This document shows, in pieces, positions 27,270 through 36,217 of a stretch of 64,000 bases of DNA; positions within the stretch are counted from its first letter, which is position 1, and each line of letters begins with the position of its first letter. The translations under genes were made by a program, and so were the position numbers. The stretch lies in the NCBI RefSeq assembly GCF_003863365.1, contig NZ_RQXT01000006.1, positions 1-64,000 of the forward strand, written 5' to 3'. The notes beneath the pieces were generated by a model that saw only the letters and a list, made by a program, of their open reading frames with translations, did not search any database and was not told the origin of the DNA. This DNA comes from Mesorhizobium tamadayense (GTDB taxonomy: Bacteria; Pseudomonadota; Alphaproteobacteria; Rhizobiales; Rhizobiaceae).

Positions 27270-27572
27270 CTAGATCCTCTGCTGGATCAGCGTCTTCGCT
27301 TCGGCGATCCTGTCTTCGTCACGGCGATAGAATATCCATTGCTTGGTGCGCTTGGCGCTGAGCAGGCCGGCTTGGGTCAAGACGCGCATATGCTCGCTGA
27401 GCGTCGCCTGGGTGATGCCGAGCTTTTCGGCGATCAGCAGCGCGCAGACGCCGTCCTCGACCAGATCGCCATCGGCCTGGCGCGGGAAATGCGCGCGCGG
27501 ATCCTTCAGCCAGTCGAGGATCTGCAGCCTGCGCTCGTTGGCGATCGCCTTGAAGATGTCGACCTCTTGCAT
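27270..27572 (-). CDS. ArsR-family transcriptional regulator
   Basis: A 100-residue winged helix-turn-helix protein. The recognition region reads AEKLGITQATLSEHMRVLTQAGLL, followed by a wing around KRTKQWIFYRRDE. A lone cysteine in GVCALLI is not the CxC metal site of ArsR/SmtB, so metal sensing is unclear. It is divergent from the PLP dehydratase gene, and a perfect inverted repeat lies at its start codon, suggesting autorepression and control of the neighbour. Confidence 0.9.
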   Translation of the reverse strand: MQEVDIFKAIANERRLQILDWLKDPRAHFPRQADGDLVEDGVCALLIAEKLGITQATLSEHMRVLTQAGLLSAKRTKQWIFYRRDEDRIAEAKTLIQQRI

Positions 27573-27588
27573 TTAGCCATTTTGCTAA
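27573..27588. promoter_or_regulatory. Probable ArsR-family operator
   Basis: TTAGC-N6-GCTAA is a perfect inverted repeat immediately upstream of the ArsR start codon and 35 bases before the divergent dehydratase start. Its size and place fit an operator for the adjacent regulator. Confidence 0.55.
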
Positions 27589-27622
27589 GTTACTAATTGA
27601 AGTCAATCCCGAGGAGCAATTG

Positions 27623-28579
27623 ATGCTGAACACAAGCACGTCGGACAAAGGGACGATCACGCGCGAACGCATCGCCGCCGTAGAACCGCGCATCCGACCA
27701 TATGTCCGTCACACCCCGGTGATGCGTGTCGACATGGCGGATTTCGGTCGGCCGTCTTTCCCCGTCGACCTGAAGCTCGAATGCCTGCAGCATTCCGGTT
27801 CGTTCAAGGCGCGCGGCGCTTTCACCAACCTGCTCGGGCGGCAGGTGCCGGAAGCCGGCGTGGTCGCCGCTTCCGGCGGCAACCATGGTGCCGCCGTCGG
27901 CTATGCCGCCATGAAGCTCGGGCACAAGGCGACCATCTTCGTGCCCAAGGTCAGCCCGCCGGCGAAGCTCGAGCGCATCCGCGGCTACGGCGCCGAGCTG
28001 GTGGTCGGGGGCGCGCGCTACGCCGATGCGCTGGCCGCCAGCGAGGATTTTGCCGAAAAGACCGGCGCCTTGCAGATCCATGCCTTCAACCAGGAAGAGA
28101 CGCTCATCGGCCAGGGCACGCTCGGCCTCGAGATCGAAGCGGACCTTCCCGAGCTCGACACGCTTCTGGTCGCCGTCGGCGGCGGCGGCCTGATCGGCGG
28201 CATCGCAGCCTGGTTCGCGGGCCGCACCCGCATCGTCGCCATCGAGCCCGAGGGGGCGCCGACGCTTTACCGCGCCTTCGAGGCCGGCAAGCCGGTCGAT
28301 GCGCCGGCCGAGGGCATCGCCGCCGACTCGCTGGCGCCGAAGCGTGTCGGCGAAATGATGTTCCCGATCGCGGAAGCCTTCGTCGAGCGCTCGATCCTGG
28401 TCGCCGACGACGACATCGTGGCGGCGCAGAAGGCGCTCTGGGATCGCACGCGAATCATCGCCGAGCCCGGCGGGGCCGCTGCCTTTGCCGCGATGCTTTC
28501 CGGCCGCTATGCACCGGCAACTGGCGAGCGCGTAGCCGTCCTGGTCTGCGGTTCCAACACAAATCCCGCGAATTTCTGA
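27623..28579 (+). CDS. Threonine/serine dehydratase-like PLP enzyme
   Basis: A 318-residue fold-II PLP enzyme. The PLP lysine is K62 in SGSFKARGAF. The phosphate-binding loops SGGNHG and GGGGLIGG are present, as is the C-terminal CGSNTNP. It lacks the C-terminal ACT regulatory domain of biosynthetic IlvA, so it looks like a catabolic or broad-specificity threonine/serine dehydratase. ATG 27623 has SD GAGGAG at good spacing; a TTG one codon earlier is unlikely. Likely controlled by the divergent ArsR protein. Confidence 0.88.
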   Translation: MLNTSTSDKGTITRERIAAVEPRIRPYVRHTPVMRVDMADFGRPSFPVDLKLECLQHSGSFKARGAFTNLLGRQVPEAGVVAASGGNHGAAVGYAAMKLGHKATIFVPKVSPPAKLERIRGYGAELVVGGARYADALAASEDFAEKTGALQIHAFNQEETLIGQGTLGLEIEADLPELDTLLVAVGGGGLIGGIAAWFAGRTRIVAIEPEGAPTLYRAFEAGKPVDAPAEGIAADSLAPKRVGEMMFPIAEAFVERSILVADDDIVAAQKALWDRTRIIAEPGGAAAFAAMLSGRYAPATGERVAVLVCGSNTNPANF

Positions 28580-28689
28580 CCATAATCGGGGCGAACCTCT
28601 TCACGATTTTGGAACCGCCTAGCCTTTGCCGTGTTTGCTGGTATTCTGCTCATGAGGCTCGGGCTATCCTGCCCGGGCAGGAAGGGCCG

Positions 28690-31302
28690 ATGACGGAACG
28701 ACCCATTTCCAGCGGCGAACGCGGTCTGGCCGGGCGTCTTGCCTTGAGCCGGCTGGCGACGCGAGCCTCGATGAACTTCGAGCGCGGCTGGCCGCTGCTC
28801 TTGCCGCTGGCGATCGTCGCCGGCCTGTTCCTCAGCGTCTCGTGGCTGGGCCTGTTCCAGCGCCTGCCGGATTCGGCGCGTATCGGTCTCCTGATCCTGT
28901 TCGCCATCTCGGCGCTGGCGGCGCTCTATCCGCTGCGCTTCTTCCGTATTCCCGCCGCCGCCGAGGTCGACCGGCGCATCGAGGCGGCGAACGAGTTGCA
29001 GCACAGCCCGGTGCAGGTGCAGACCGACCGGCCAAGCGGCGCCGAGAGCCTTTTCTCGCAGGCGCTGTGGCGCGAGCACCAGAAGCGCATGGCCGAGCGG
29101 CTCTCCAGCCTCGGCGCCGACAGGCCGCGAACACGCGTGCCGGATCACGACCGCTGGGGCCTGCGGGCCGTGGTGGGGCTGCTGTTCGTCACCGCCTTTG
29201 CCTTCTCGTTCGGACCTTTCGGCGGCAGGATCAGCGACGGCTTCGTCGCCAGCGCCGCGCGCGATACCGTGCCGCCACGCATCGATGCCTGGGTGACGCC
29301 ACCCGCCTATACTGGCAAGCCGCCGCTGTTCTTGACCGCCGACGTCAATCATGCCGCGCAGACCTTCAGCGTCCCGCAGGGCAGCGACGTCTCGCTGCGC
29401 GTCACCGGCGGAACCGGCGAGGAAACGTTGAACTATGCCGACACGAGCGGCAATGACCGCGCCATCGAGCCGGCCGCGCCGAAGGGCGTAACGCCCGCCG
29501 CGGGCCAACCGGCGCCCCCAGCCGCCGCCCAGCTCAAAGTGCGCCAGTTCTCCGGCAAGCTGAACGCCGATGGCACGCTGACGCTGAAGTCCGGTGAGGA
29601 CGATCTCGGCCGCTGGGCGTTCGCCATCATCCCGGACAAGCCGCCGGCGATCCGTTTCGTCGGCGAGCCGAAGCGCGCCGTCAACGGCGCCATCGAGCTC
29701 AACTACCAGATCGACGACGACTATGGCGCGGCCTCCGCCAAGGCGGTCTTCGAGCTGTCGGATCCGCCGCCGGCCAATGCGCTCCCGCTCTACGGTCCGC
29801 CCGACATGCCGCTGACGCTGCCGCGCCGCGGCGGCAAGGCGAACGCGGCCAAGACGACCAAGGACCTGACCGAGCATGTCTGGGCCGGCAGCAGCATAAA
29901 GCTGAAGCTTGCCGCCACCGACGATGCCGGCCATACCGCCACCAGCGAAACCAAGACGCTCGCGATGCCGGAGCGTCCCTTCTCCAATCCGCTGGCCCGC
30001 GCCGTGATCGAGCAGCGCCGGCTGTTGGCGCTCGACACCAACGCCAAGCCGCGCGTGCTCGACCTGATGGACGCGATCACGCTGCGCCCCGAGGACACTT
30101 TCGACAATATGTCGCATTATCTCGCGATCATGAGCGCGAGGAGCCGGCTGAAGCTCTCCGAGACCGACGACCAGTTGCGCAACGAGGTGGGTTATCTGTG
30201 GGAGATCGCGCTCGGCATCGAGGAAGGCAATCTGTCGGCCGCCGAGCGGCGGTTGCGCCAGGCGCAGCAGGCGCTGCAGGACGCCATCAAGAACGGCGCC
30301 AGCGACGAAGAGCTTGAGAAGGCGATGAAGGAACTGCGCGAGGCGATGAACCAGTTCCTGCAGGAATTCGCCCAGCGCGCGCAGCAGAACCCCAACGCGC
30401 CGCAGATGCAGCAGAACGGCCGGGAGCTGCGCCAGAGCGACATCAACCGGATGATGGACGAGATCGAGAATCTCGCCAAATCAGGCGACCGCGACCGGGC
30501 GCAACAGCTCCTGTCCGAGCTGCAGGACATGATGAACAACCTGCAGGCCGGCCGCCAGCGGCCGGGCGGCGAGCAGGACAGCGAGATGCGCCAGCAGATG
30601 GACAAGCTGGGCGAGATCATGCGGCGCCAGCAGGAGATGATGAACGACACCTTCCGTCTCGACCAGATGCAGCGCGGCGACCGGCAGCGCGGTGCAAATC
30701 GCGATGAGCAGCTGGGCGAGGATGGCGAGCAGGGCCAGTCGGAGGACGGGCAGAAGCCCGGCCCCGGCGACGACCGCGATCCGCTTGCCCGGCCGCAGAT
30801 GACGCCGCAGGAATTCGCCGACGCCTTGAAGCAGCTGCAGCAGGGCCAGGGCCAGTTGCAGAGCGACCTCGACAAGCTGAGGAAGGGCCTCGAAGGCATG
30901 GGCATGCAGCCCAATGAGGGCTTCGGCGAGGCCGGCAAGTCCATGGGCGATGCCGAGCACTCGCTCGGCGAAGGCGAAGGCGACCAGGCGGTCGGCCATC
31001 AGGGCCGCGCCCTGGAGGCGCTGCGCCGCGGCGCCAAGGACATGATGAAGCAGATGCAGGCCATGCAGGGCGACCAGGGCGGCAGCGAGCAGGGTGGGCG
31101 TCAGCAGGACGCCGACCGCGACCCGCTCGGCCGGCCGCGCGCCACCAAGGGTCCCGACGACGGCAACTCGGTCAAGGTGCCGGACGAGATCGATGTGCAG
31201 CGTGCCCGCCAGATCCTCGAAGCGATCCGCAAGCGCCTGGGCAACGCGCTGAGCCCGGACATAGAGCGCAGCTACCTCGAACGGCTGCTGGAGCTGAAAT
31301 AG
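28690..31302 (+). CDS. TIGR02302 / DUF4175 family membrane protein
   Basis: An 870-residue protein found across Rhizobiales. Two hydrophobic segments lie at about residues 35-80 and one near 155. A periplasmic-type region with repeated IDAWVTPPAYTGKPP and PPAIRFVGEPKRAVNG follows. The last 350 residues are a long Gln/Met/Glu-rich helical region with many QxxMxQ patterns, probably coiled coil. The function is unknown. The frame stays open back to 27781 but that part is a shadow of the dehydratase gene, so ATG 28690 (after GAAGGGCCG) is used. Confidence 0.85.
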   Translation: MTERPISSGERGLAGRLALSRLATRASMNFERGWPLLLPLAIVAGLFLSVSWLGLFQRLPDSARIGLLILFAISALAALYPLRFFRIPAAAEVDRRIEAANELQHSPVQVQTDRPSGAESLFSQALWREHQKRMAERLSSLGADRPRTRVPDHDRWGLRAVVGLLFVTAFAFSFGPFGGRISDGFVASAARDTVPPRIDAWVTPPAYTGKPPLFLTADVNHAAQTFSVPQGSDVSLRVTGGTGEETLNYADTSGNDRAIEPAAPKGVTPAAGQPAPPAAAQLKVRQFSGKLNADGTLTLKSGEDDLGRWAFAIIPDKPPAIRFVGEPKRAVNGAIELNYQIDDDYGAASAKAVFELSDPPPANALPLYGPPDMPLTLPRRGGKANAAKTTKDLTEHVWAGSSIKLKLAATDDAGHTATSETKTLAMPERPFSNPLARAVIEQRRLLALDTNAKPRVLDLMDAITLRPEDTFDNMSHYLAIMSARSRLKLSETDDQLRNEVGYLWEIALGIEEGNLSAAERRLRQAQQALQDAIKNGASDEELEKAMKELREAMNQFLQEFAQRAQQNPNAPQMQQNGRELRQSDINRMMDEIENLAKSGDRDRAQQLLSELQDMMNNLQAGRQRPGGEQDSEMRQQMDKLGEIMRRQQEMMNDTFRLDQMQRGDRQRGANRDEQLGEDGEQGQSEDGQKPGPGDDRDPLARPQMTPQEFADALKQLQQGQGQLQSDLDKLRKGLEGMGMQPNEGFGEAGKSMGDAEHSLGEGEGDQAVGHQGRALEALRRGAKDMMKQMQAMQGDQGGSEQGGRQQDADRDPLGRPRATKGPDDGNSVKVPDEIDVQRARQILEAIRKRLGNALSPDIERSYLERLLELK

Positions 31303-31403
31303 CTCAGCCCCCAGAGCTCTTAGACCGGGTATGACGGCGCTTACCCTGCCTTGGTGATGCTGGCGGGACAGACAAGGGCGCGAAGGATCGCTGTACGCCG
31401 GTA

Positions 31404-32294
31404 TTATGCTGCGGGCGCGACCTGCCTGGTCAGCATGAAAGCCTCGCGGATCGCGTTTTCCATGCCGTCGATCGCTTCGCCGGCCGCCAGCGGATTGCGG
31501 TGCAGCACCACGTTCGACGAATCGATGTCGCCGAAGCCGTCGGCGGCGATCAGCTCACGGCAATCCGCCGGGATGTTGCTGCGCGAGATCGGCGCGATCG
31601 CCAGGCCCGAGGTGACCGCCAGTGTCAGGCCGCCATTGGTGTCGCTGGTGTAGGCGACACGGTAGTCGAGGCCGCGCTGCTGCAACGACTTGATCGCGAA
31701 GTCGCGGCACCAGCCGTCGCGGCTGTAGAGCGCGATGGGCACCGGCCGCTCCTCATGCATATGGTGCAGCCTCGACGTCACCCACACCGTCGGATCGTGC
31801 ATCAGCACCTCGCCGCCGGAAAAGCCTTCCCATTCGAACACGACGGCCAGATCGAGCTCGCCCGCCGTCAGCGCCTTCACCTGCGAGGCCGAATGGGCGT
31901 AGCGCACCGTGACCTCCACGCGCGGGTGGCGTTTGGCGAATTCGCCAAGCGCCCGCGACAGGATCGAACGGCCGTATTCGGCAGGTATCCCGATGCGCAC
32001 CAACCCGCCGAGCGGCGGCGCCACCAGCGACGCCGCCGTCTCGTCGAGCAGCGAAACGATGCGGCGGGCATTGGCGATGAGCTCGCCGCCGCGCCGCGTC
32101 AGCGCCACCCCGCGCGAGCCGCGCTCGAACAGGCTGACGCCGACCATGTCCTCCAGCTTCTTCATCTGCATGGAAACGGCTGACTGGGTGCGTCCGGCCT
32201 TTTCGGCGGCCTTGGTGAAATTGCCCGTCTCGGCCACCGCCACGAAGGTGCGCAGGAGGTCGCTGTCGAGGGTGGGCTTCATGGACGTCGCCAT
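31404..32294 (-). CDS. LysR-family transcriptional regulator
   Basis: A 296-residue LysR regulator. The N-terminal helix-turn-helix reads FVAVAETGNFTKAAEKAGRTQSAVSMQMKKLE, followed by a periplasmic-binding-like effector domain. An ATG four codons in (MKPTLDSD) is an alternative start. It is divergent from an EamA transporter gene across a 177-bp AT-richer gap, the usual arrangement for a LysR protein and its target. Confidence 0.93.
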   Translation of the reverse strand: MATSMKPTLDSDLLRTFVAVAETGNFTKAAEKAGRTQSAVSMQMKKLEDMVGVSLFERGSRGVALTRRGGELIANARRIVSLLDETAASLVAPPLGGLVRIGIPAEYGRSILSRALGEFAKRHPRVEVTVRYAHSASQVKALTAGELDLAVVFEWEGFSGGEVLMHDPTVWVTSRLHHMHEERPVPIALYSRDGWCRDFAIKSLQQRGLDYRVAYTSDTNGGLTLAVTSGLAIAPISRSNIPADCRELIAADGFGDIDSSNVVLHRNPLAAGEAIDGMENAIREAFMLTRQVAPAA

Positions 32295-32471
32295 AAGAAA
32301 TTTTGATTGCTGGTATCATTCCAATTCGTTTGCAACATGTCAAACGCCGCAGGATAGTCATCTCACCCATTGGATATGCGGCTGCGAGATTCGGCCGCGG
32401 ACCAATTCGAAGAGTCCTCACTCGTGCCCGCTGCCCGAAACGGTAGCGGGCTCTTTTTCGCCGGAACGAAC

Positions 32472-33422
32472 ATGCAGAACCGGATGGTGCTTGGCATTGT
32501 GAGCCTCTGCCTGGGCGTGCTCGTGTTTTCACTGCAGGACCCACTGGTGAAGGCGGTTTCGGGCGGCTATCCGGTGACGGAAGTGATCGCGATCCGCGCC
32601 ATCGTCGCGCTGCCGATCCTGATCGTCATCGTCCAGGCCGATGTCGGCCTGAAGGCCTTGCTGTCGAAGCGATTTGGTATGCTGACGCTGCGCGCCTTCA
32701 TCCAATTCAGCTCCTACACCGTCTACTATCTGGCGATCGCCGCCCTGTCGCTGGCCGACGCGATAGCGCTTTATTTCATGGCGCCGCTATTCATCATGGC
32801 GCTTGCCGGGCCCTATCTCGGTGAGCACGTCTCCTGGCGGACACTGACGACGGTGCTGATCGGCCTGGTCGGGGTGATCGTGATGCTGCGCCCGGGCGCC
32901 GGCTTGTTCGACTGGGCGGCGCTGCTGTCGCTCGGCTCGGCATTCCTCTACGGCTTTTCGCAGCTGATGGCGCGCCGGATCGGCGATACCGAATCCTCCA
33001 CCGTCATGGCCTTCTACCAGAACGGTGCCTACTTCACCGGCGCCGTGGCGGTCGCCGCCATATTCCATCTTGCCGGCATCACCCACGCGGGCCATCCGAG
33101 CCTCGACTTCCTGGTGCGGCCATGGGCATGGCCGACCATGCCGGACTTCCTGAAGATGGCCGCCTGCGGCTTCGTCGCCTCCGCCGGCATGATCTTATTG
33201 TCGCAAGCCTACCGGATGGCACCCGCCAACCGTGTCGCCACCTTCGAATATACCGGCATCCTGTGGTCGCCGTTCTGGGGCTTCCTGTTCTTCGCCGAGG
33301 TGCCGCGCGAAACGACCGTTCTGGGCGCGGCGCTCATCATCGGCGCCGGCCTGGTCGCGCTCAACGGCGAGCGCCGGCGCAGCGCGGCGCCGGCAATTGC
33401 AGCGACGGGCGATGCTGTCTAA
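32472..33422 (+). CDS. DMT-superfamily (EamA) transporter
   Basis: A 316-residue membrane protein with ten hydrophobic helices and two EamA repeats. The first repeat ends near VGVIVMLRPG, the second near GAALIIGAGLVALNGERR. The frame is open from 32370, but ATG 32472 (MQNRMVLGIVSL) starts directly before the first helix. The substrate is unknown; proteins of this type export amino acids or metabolites. Probably regulated by the divergent LysR gene. Confidence 0.9.
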   Translation: MQNRMVLGIVSLCLGVLVFSLQDPLVKAVSGGYPVTEVIAIRAIVALPILIVIVQADVGLKALLSKRFGMLTLRAFIQFSSYTVYYLAIAALSLADAIALYFMAPLFIMALAGPYLGEHVSWRTLTTVLIGLVGVIVMLRPGAGLFDWAALLSLGSAFLYGFSQLMARRIGDTESSTVMAFYQNGAYFTGAVAVAAIFHLAGITHAGHPSLDFLVRPWAWPTMPDFLKMAACGFVASAGMILLSQAYRMAPANRVATFEYTGILWSPFWGFLFFAEVPRETTVLGAALIIGAGLVALNGERRRSAAPAIAATGDAV

Positions 33423-33423
33423 A

Positions 33424-33524
33424 GCATGTCCCCCGAAAGTGTGCAGCGGTTTCGGGACAAAGACATGCTTAAAATCAGAGACCTAAAGCAGGTCGCGCAA
33501 ATCCTTGTTCACGCGACATGCTTT
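33424..33524. repeat. Intergenic palindromic repeats, family B copy 1
   Basis: Two adjacent palindromes. The first runs GCATGTCCCCC...GCAGCGGTTTCGGG...GACATGC (33425-33470). The second pairs AAAGCAGGTCGCG (33485-33497) with CGCGACATGCTTT (33512-33524). A closely similar pair stands at 52012-52115. Confidence 0.75.
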
Positions 33525-33530
33525 AAACAG

Positions 33531-33902
33531 TCAAGCGAAGCAGCTTAACGCCCGACCGACACGGGCGCGTATCTCGGCAAGCGTGAACGGCTTCTGCACC
33601 ACGTCGAGGATGATGCCGTTCAGGTCCTCGGCGCGCTCGCGCTGATCGGCATAGCCGGTCATCAGCATGATCTTCATCGCCGGGAACTGTTTTGCTGCCG
33701 CCGTAGCCATCTCGATGCCGTCCATCTCCGGCATGCGGATGTCGGACACTACGAGATCGTAGCCGCCGCGCTCCTGGCGGATCAGGGCGAGCCCCTGCGC
33801 GCCGTCGGCGGCGATGGTGACACTGTGCCCGTCGCGCTCCAGCGCGCGGGCGGCGAGGGTGCGGACGGACTCATCGTCCTCGACGATCAGAAGCTTTGCC
33901 AT
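33531..33902 (-). CDS. cpdR: Single-domain response regulator, CpdR-like
   Basis: A 123-residue receiver domain without an output domain. The phospho-acceptor is D54 in VVSDIRMP; the acidic pair is in VEDDES, and the conserved Thr and Lys lie in MTGYADQRERAEDL and VQKPF. The MTGYAxQRERA sequence is typical of the CpdR proteins of Rhizobiales, which control ClpXP-dependent degradation of cell-cycle regulators. ATG 33902 is preferred over an upstream ATG at 33914. Hpt lies next to it upstream. Confidence 0.85.
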   Translation of the reverse strand: MAKLLIVEDDESVRTLAARALERDGHSVTIAADGAQGLALIRQERGGYDLVVSDIRMPEMDGIEMATAAAKQFPAMKIMLMTGYADQRERAEDLNGIILDVVQKPFTLAEIRARVGRALSCFA

Positions 33903-33974
33903 GCCGACATACATGGCGCGGAAACGTTGACTTTTTCTGAAAATTCGAAGGATCCTGCAGGTTCCCTTCGACGG

Positions 33975-34517
33975 TCAAGCGTCGCCCTTGACCACACCGA
34001 CAAACGGCAATTCCCGGAATGCATGCGCGACATCCATGCCATAGCCGACGACGAAATAATCGGGGCAGTCGAAGCCGACATAGTCGGCGTTGAGCGTGGT
34101 CTGGCGCCGCATGCGTTTGTCGAGCAGCACGGCGATGGCGCAGCTCTTGGCGCCGCGCGAAAGCATCAGATCGCGGGTGAAGGAAAGCGTCTTGCCGGAT
34201 TCGAGGATGTCGTCGATCAGCAGAACGTCGCGGCCGGCGACCTCGTTGTCGATGTCGCGCAGCACCTTGACCTCGCCGCTGGTGGTGCCGGCGCCGTAGC
34301 TGGAGATGAAGATGAACTCGACCTCGGGCGACAGGCCGACATCATGCATGGCGCGGATGAGATCGGCTGCAAAAACGAACGAGCCTTTCAGGATCGAGAT
34401 CACAAGCAGGTCGTGGTAGTCGCGCCCGGCGATCTCCTTGGCGAGCTCGAGATTGCGGCGGGCGATCGCCGACGCCGAAAACAGGACCTCGATATCCTTG
34501 CCGCGCACGACTGGCAT
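33975..34517 (-). CDS. hpt: Hypoxanthine phosphoribosyltransferase
   Basis: A 180-residue purine salvage enzyme that makes IMP or GMP from hypoxanthine or guanine and PRPP. The PRPP-binding motif VLLIDDILESGKTL is intact, and the flexible loop SSYGAGTTSGEV and the base-contact region DYVGFDCPDYFVVGYGMD are visible. Length is normal for the family. Confidence 0.96.
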   Translation of the reverse strand: MPVVRGKDIEVLFSASAIARRNLELAKEIAGRDYHDLLVISILKGSFVFAADLIRAMHDVGLSPEVEFIFISSYGAGTTSGEVKVLRDIDNEVAGRDVLLIDDILESGKTLSFTRDLMLSRGAKSCAIAVLLDKRMRRQTTLNADYVGFDCPDYFVVGYGMDVAHAFRELPFVGVVKGDA

Positions 34518-34562
34518 ACGTCTGCTTCCTCAAAAATATTCGCCACAACACCGAACATACCG

Positions 34563-34728
34563 GTGTGTTGAGATTCAGGTCAGGCCGAGCCGGAGTCGAA
34601 GACGGGCGCGGAGCGACCAAACTGGGTGGGTTCCGAAAACCGGAGCGGAGCGTACTTTTGAGTACGTGAGCACCGGAAGCGCAGGAAGCCACTATTTGCA
34701 GGCCGGCCTCACCTGAATACCAACACAC
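34563..34728. repeat. Terminal-inverted-repeat element, copy 1
   Basis: A 166-bp unit bounded by imperfect inverted repeats GTGTTGAGATTCAGGTCAGGCC (left) and the complement of GTGTTGGTATTCAGGTGAGGCC (right). It contains an internal hairpin around GCGTACTT/AGTACGTGAGCACCGG. It encodes nothing. A second copy with the same ends and centre is at 41473-41680. It resembles rhizobial RIME/MITE-type elements. Confidence 0.8.
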
Positions 34729-35376
34729 CTAGCCGGCGAAGGTCACCGACACGGCCCTCACGCCGTTTCTAGGCACATCGAGCCGGCTGGAAAAGCCAAA
34801 TCTTTCGCCGGGTGCCAGCGAGCGGTTGGATGTCCCCAGCCTGTAGCGAATGACGTTGCTGGCATCGTCGGTTACGCGTATCTCGAGCGGCGGCAGCGAC
34901 TCCGGCCTTGCGCCGTCATTGGCAGCCTCGCCGTCGACGAACAGGACGGGCTTAACTCCCGAGGCATCGATTCGCGACGTCACGCCGGAGATGCTGAGCG
35001 CGCTCGCCGGCTGCGAGGCTGCCCAGAAGGGGCTCTGACGCACCAGTGCATGTCCGCCCGAGACCCAGAACGCGACGAGTGCCGCGCCCACTCCGGCGGC
35101 CCAGAAGACCGGACCGCCACGCGAGGCCGGCCGCGCGGGCGCGGCCTCTGGTTTGCGCAGCATGCCCATGCCTTCGATGGATGGCGTCGAGGGCGTTTGC
35201 GGCGGCAGCGGCGCCGCGGTCGGCTCCGAACGGGCAGCGAATTGCGGCAGCACCACATAGTCGGCATCGACGATGTCGGCCGGTGCGTCGAACATGACGC
35301 GCTCCGGCGCGGCGTTTGCCGGCGTGCCGGTCATGATTTCGCCGGAAACAGGGCGCGCGGTTCTATCCTCAGCCAT
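34729..35376 (-). CDS. Hypothetical membrane-anchored protein beside ftsE
   Basis: A 215-residue protein starting MAEDRTARPVSGEIM. A Pro/Ala-rich cytoplasmic region is followed by one hydrophobic helix (PVFWAAGVGAALVAFWVSGG, about residues 87-106) and a C-terminal beta-rich domain with PLEIRVTDDASNVIRYRLG. In other rhizobia the gene at this place often encodes an MJ0042/DUF3426 protein with an N-terminal zinc ribbon; here the C-terminal part is similar in character but no CxxC pairs are present. Function unknown. It is divergent from ftsE. Confidence 0.75.
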   Translation of the reverse strand: MAEDRTARPVSGEIMTGTPANAAPERVMFDAPADIVDADYVVLPQFAARSEPTAAPLPPQTPSTPSIEGMGMLRKPEAAPARPASRGGPVFWAAGVGAALVAFWVSGGHALVRQSPFWAASQPASALSISGVTSRIDASGVKPVLFVDGEAANDGARPESLPPLEIRVTDDASNVIRYRLGTSNRSLAPGERFGFSSRLDVPRNGVRAVSVTFAG

Positions 35377-35472
35377 TACGGCCCCAGTGCAATCTTCGTT
35401 GCTTTTGGGTAAACACAAATGGTTAACGCTTCCCCACCGGAATCGCTGTGAAACGTCGAAAACGAGCCGAAA

Positions 35473-35488
35473 TTAACCAACGATTAAC
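35473..35488 (+). promoter_or_regulatory. CtrA-type binding site upstream of ftsE
   Basis: TTAACCAACGATTAAC matches the CtrA full site TTAA-N7-TTAAC exactly. It lies 70 bases before the ftsE start and about 97 before the divergent gene. CtrA is the master cell-cycle regulator of alphaproteobacteria, so cell-cycle-timed ftsEX expression is expected. Confidence 0.6.
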
Positions 35489-35557
35489 CATGCCGGCCGA
35501 TGGTCTTGGCAGAGAACAGGCTGGCAGGACGCCGCCCAAGGTTTCAGGTCGCCAAAC

Positions 35558-36217
35558 GTGATCCGCTTCGAAAATGTCGGCCTCCGCTATGGCATGGGTC
35601 CGGAGATCCTCCGTGACATTTCCCTGCACATTCCGGAGCGCTCCTTTCAGTTCCTGAGCGGACCCTCCGGCGCCGGCAAGACGACCTTGCTGCGCCTGTT
35701 GTTCATGTCGCTGAAGCCGACGCGTGGCCTGATCACCATTTTCGGCAAGGACCGATCGCGCATATCGCGCGGCGAGCTGCCGCTGCTGCGCCGCCGCATC
35801 GGCGTGGTGTTCCAGGATTTCCGCCTGCTCGATCATATGACCACCTACGAGAACGTCGCGCTGCCCTTGCGCGTGCGCGGGCGTGAGGAGGCGGGCTACC
35901 GCACCGACGTCACCGAGCTTCTGAAATGGGTCGGCCTCGGCGACCGCATGCACGTGCTGCCCCCTGTGCTGTCCGGCGGCGAGAAGCAGCGCGCCGCGAT
36001 CGCCCGCGCCCTGATCGAGCAACCGGAGATCCTGCTTGCCGATGAGCCGACCGGCAATGTCGATCCGCCCCTGGCGCGCCGGCTGCTGCGGCTGTTCATC
36101 GAGCTCAACCGGCTAGGCACCGCCGTGGTGATCGCCACCCACGATCTCGGCCTGATGGAGCAGGTCGATGCGCGGCGCATGATTCTCGCCGGCGGAAGGC
36201 TGGACATCTATGACTGA
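35558..36217 (+). CDS. ftsE: Cell division ATP-binding protein FtsE
   Basis: A 219-residue ABC ATPase that drives FtsX to activate peptidoglycan hydrolases at the septum. Walker A is GPSGAGKT at 35-42, the Q-loop is in VVFQDFRLLDHM, the signature is LSGGEKQRAAIARA and Walker B is ILLADEPTGNVD. The start codon is GTG at 35558 (read as Met), which begins MIRFENVGLRYG as in the family. It overlaps ftsX by eight bases. Confidence 0.95.
   Translation: MIRFENVGLRYGMGPEILRDISLHIPERSFQFLSGPSGAGKTTLLRLLFMSLKPTRGLITIFGKDRSRISRGELPLLRRRIGVVFQDFRLLDHMTTYENVALPLRVRGREEAGYRTDVTELLKWVGLGDRMHVLPPVLSGGEKQRAAIARALIEQPEILLADEPTGNVDPPLARRLLRLFIELNRLGTAVVIATHDLGLMEQVDARRMILAGGRLDIYD

Noticed and set aside
27781..28689. 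N-terminal extension of the TIGR02302 frame
   Set aside because: It overlaps the PLP dehydratase in another frame and is Arg-rich low-complexity sequence; the protein starts sensibly at 28690.
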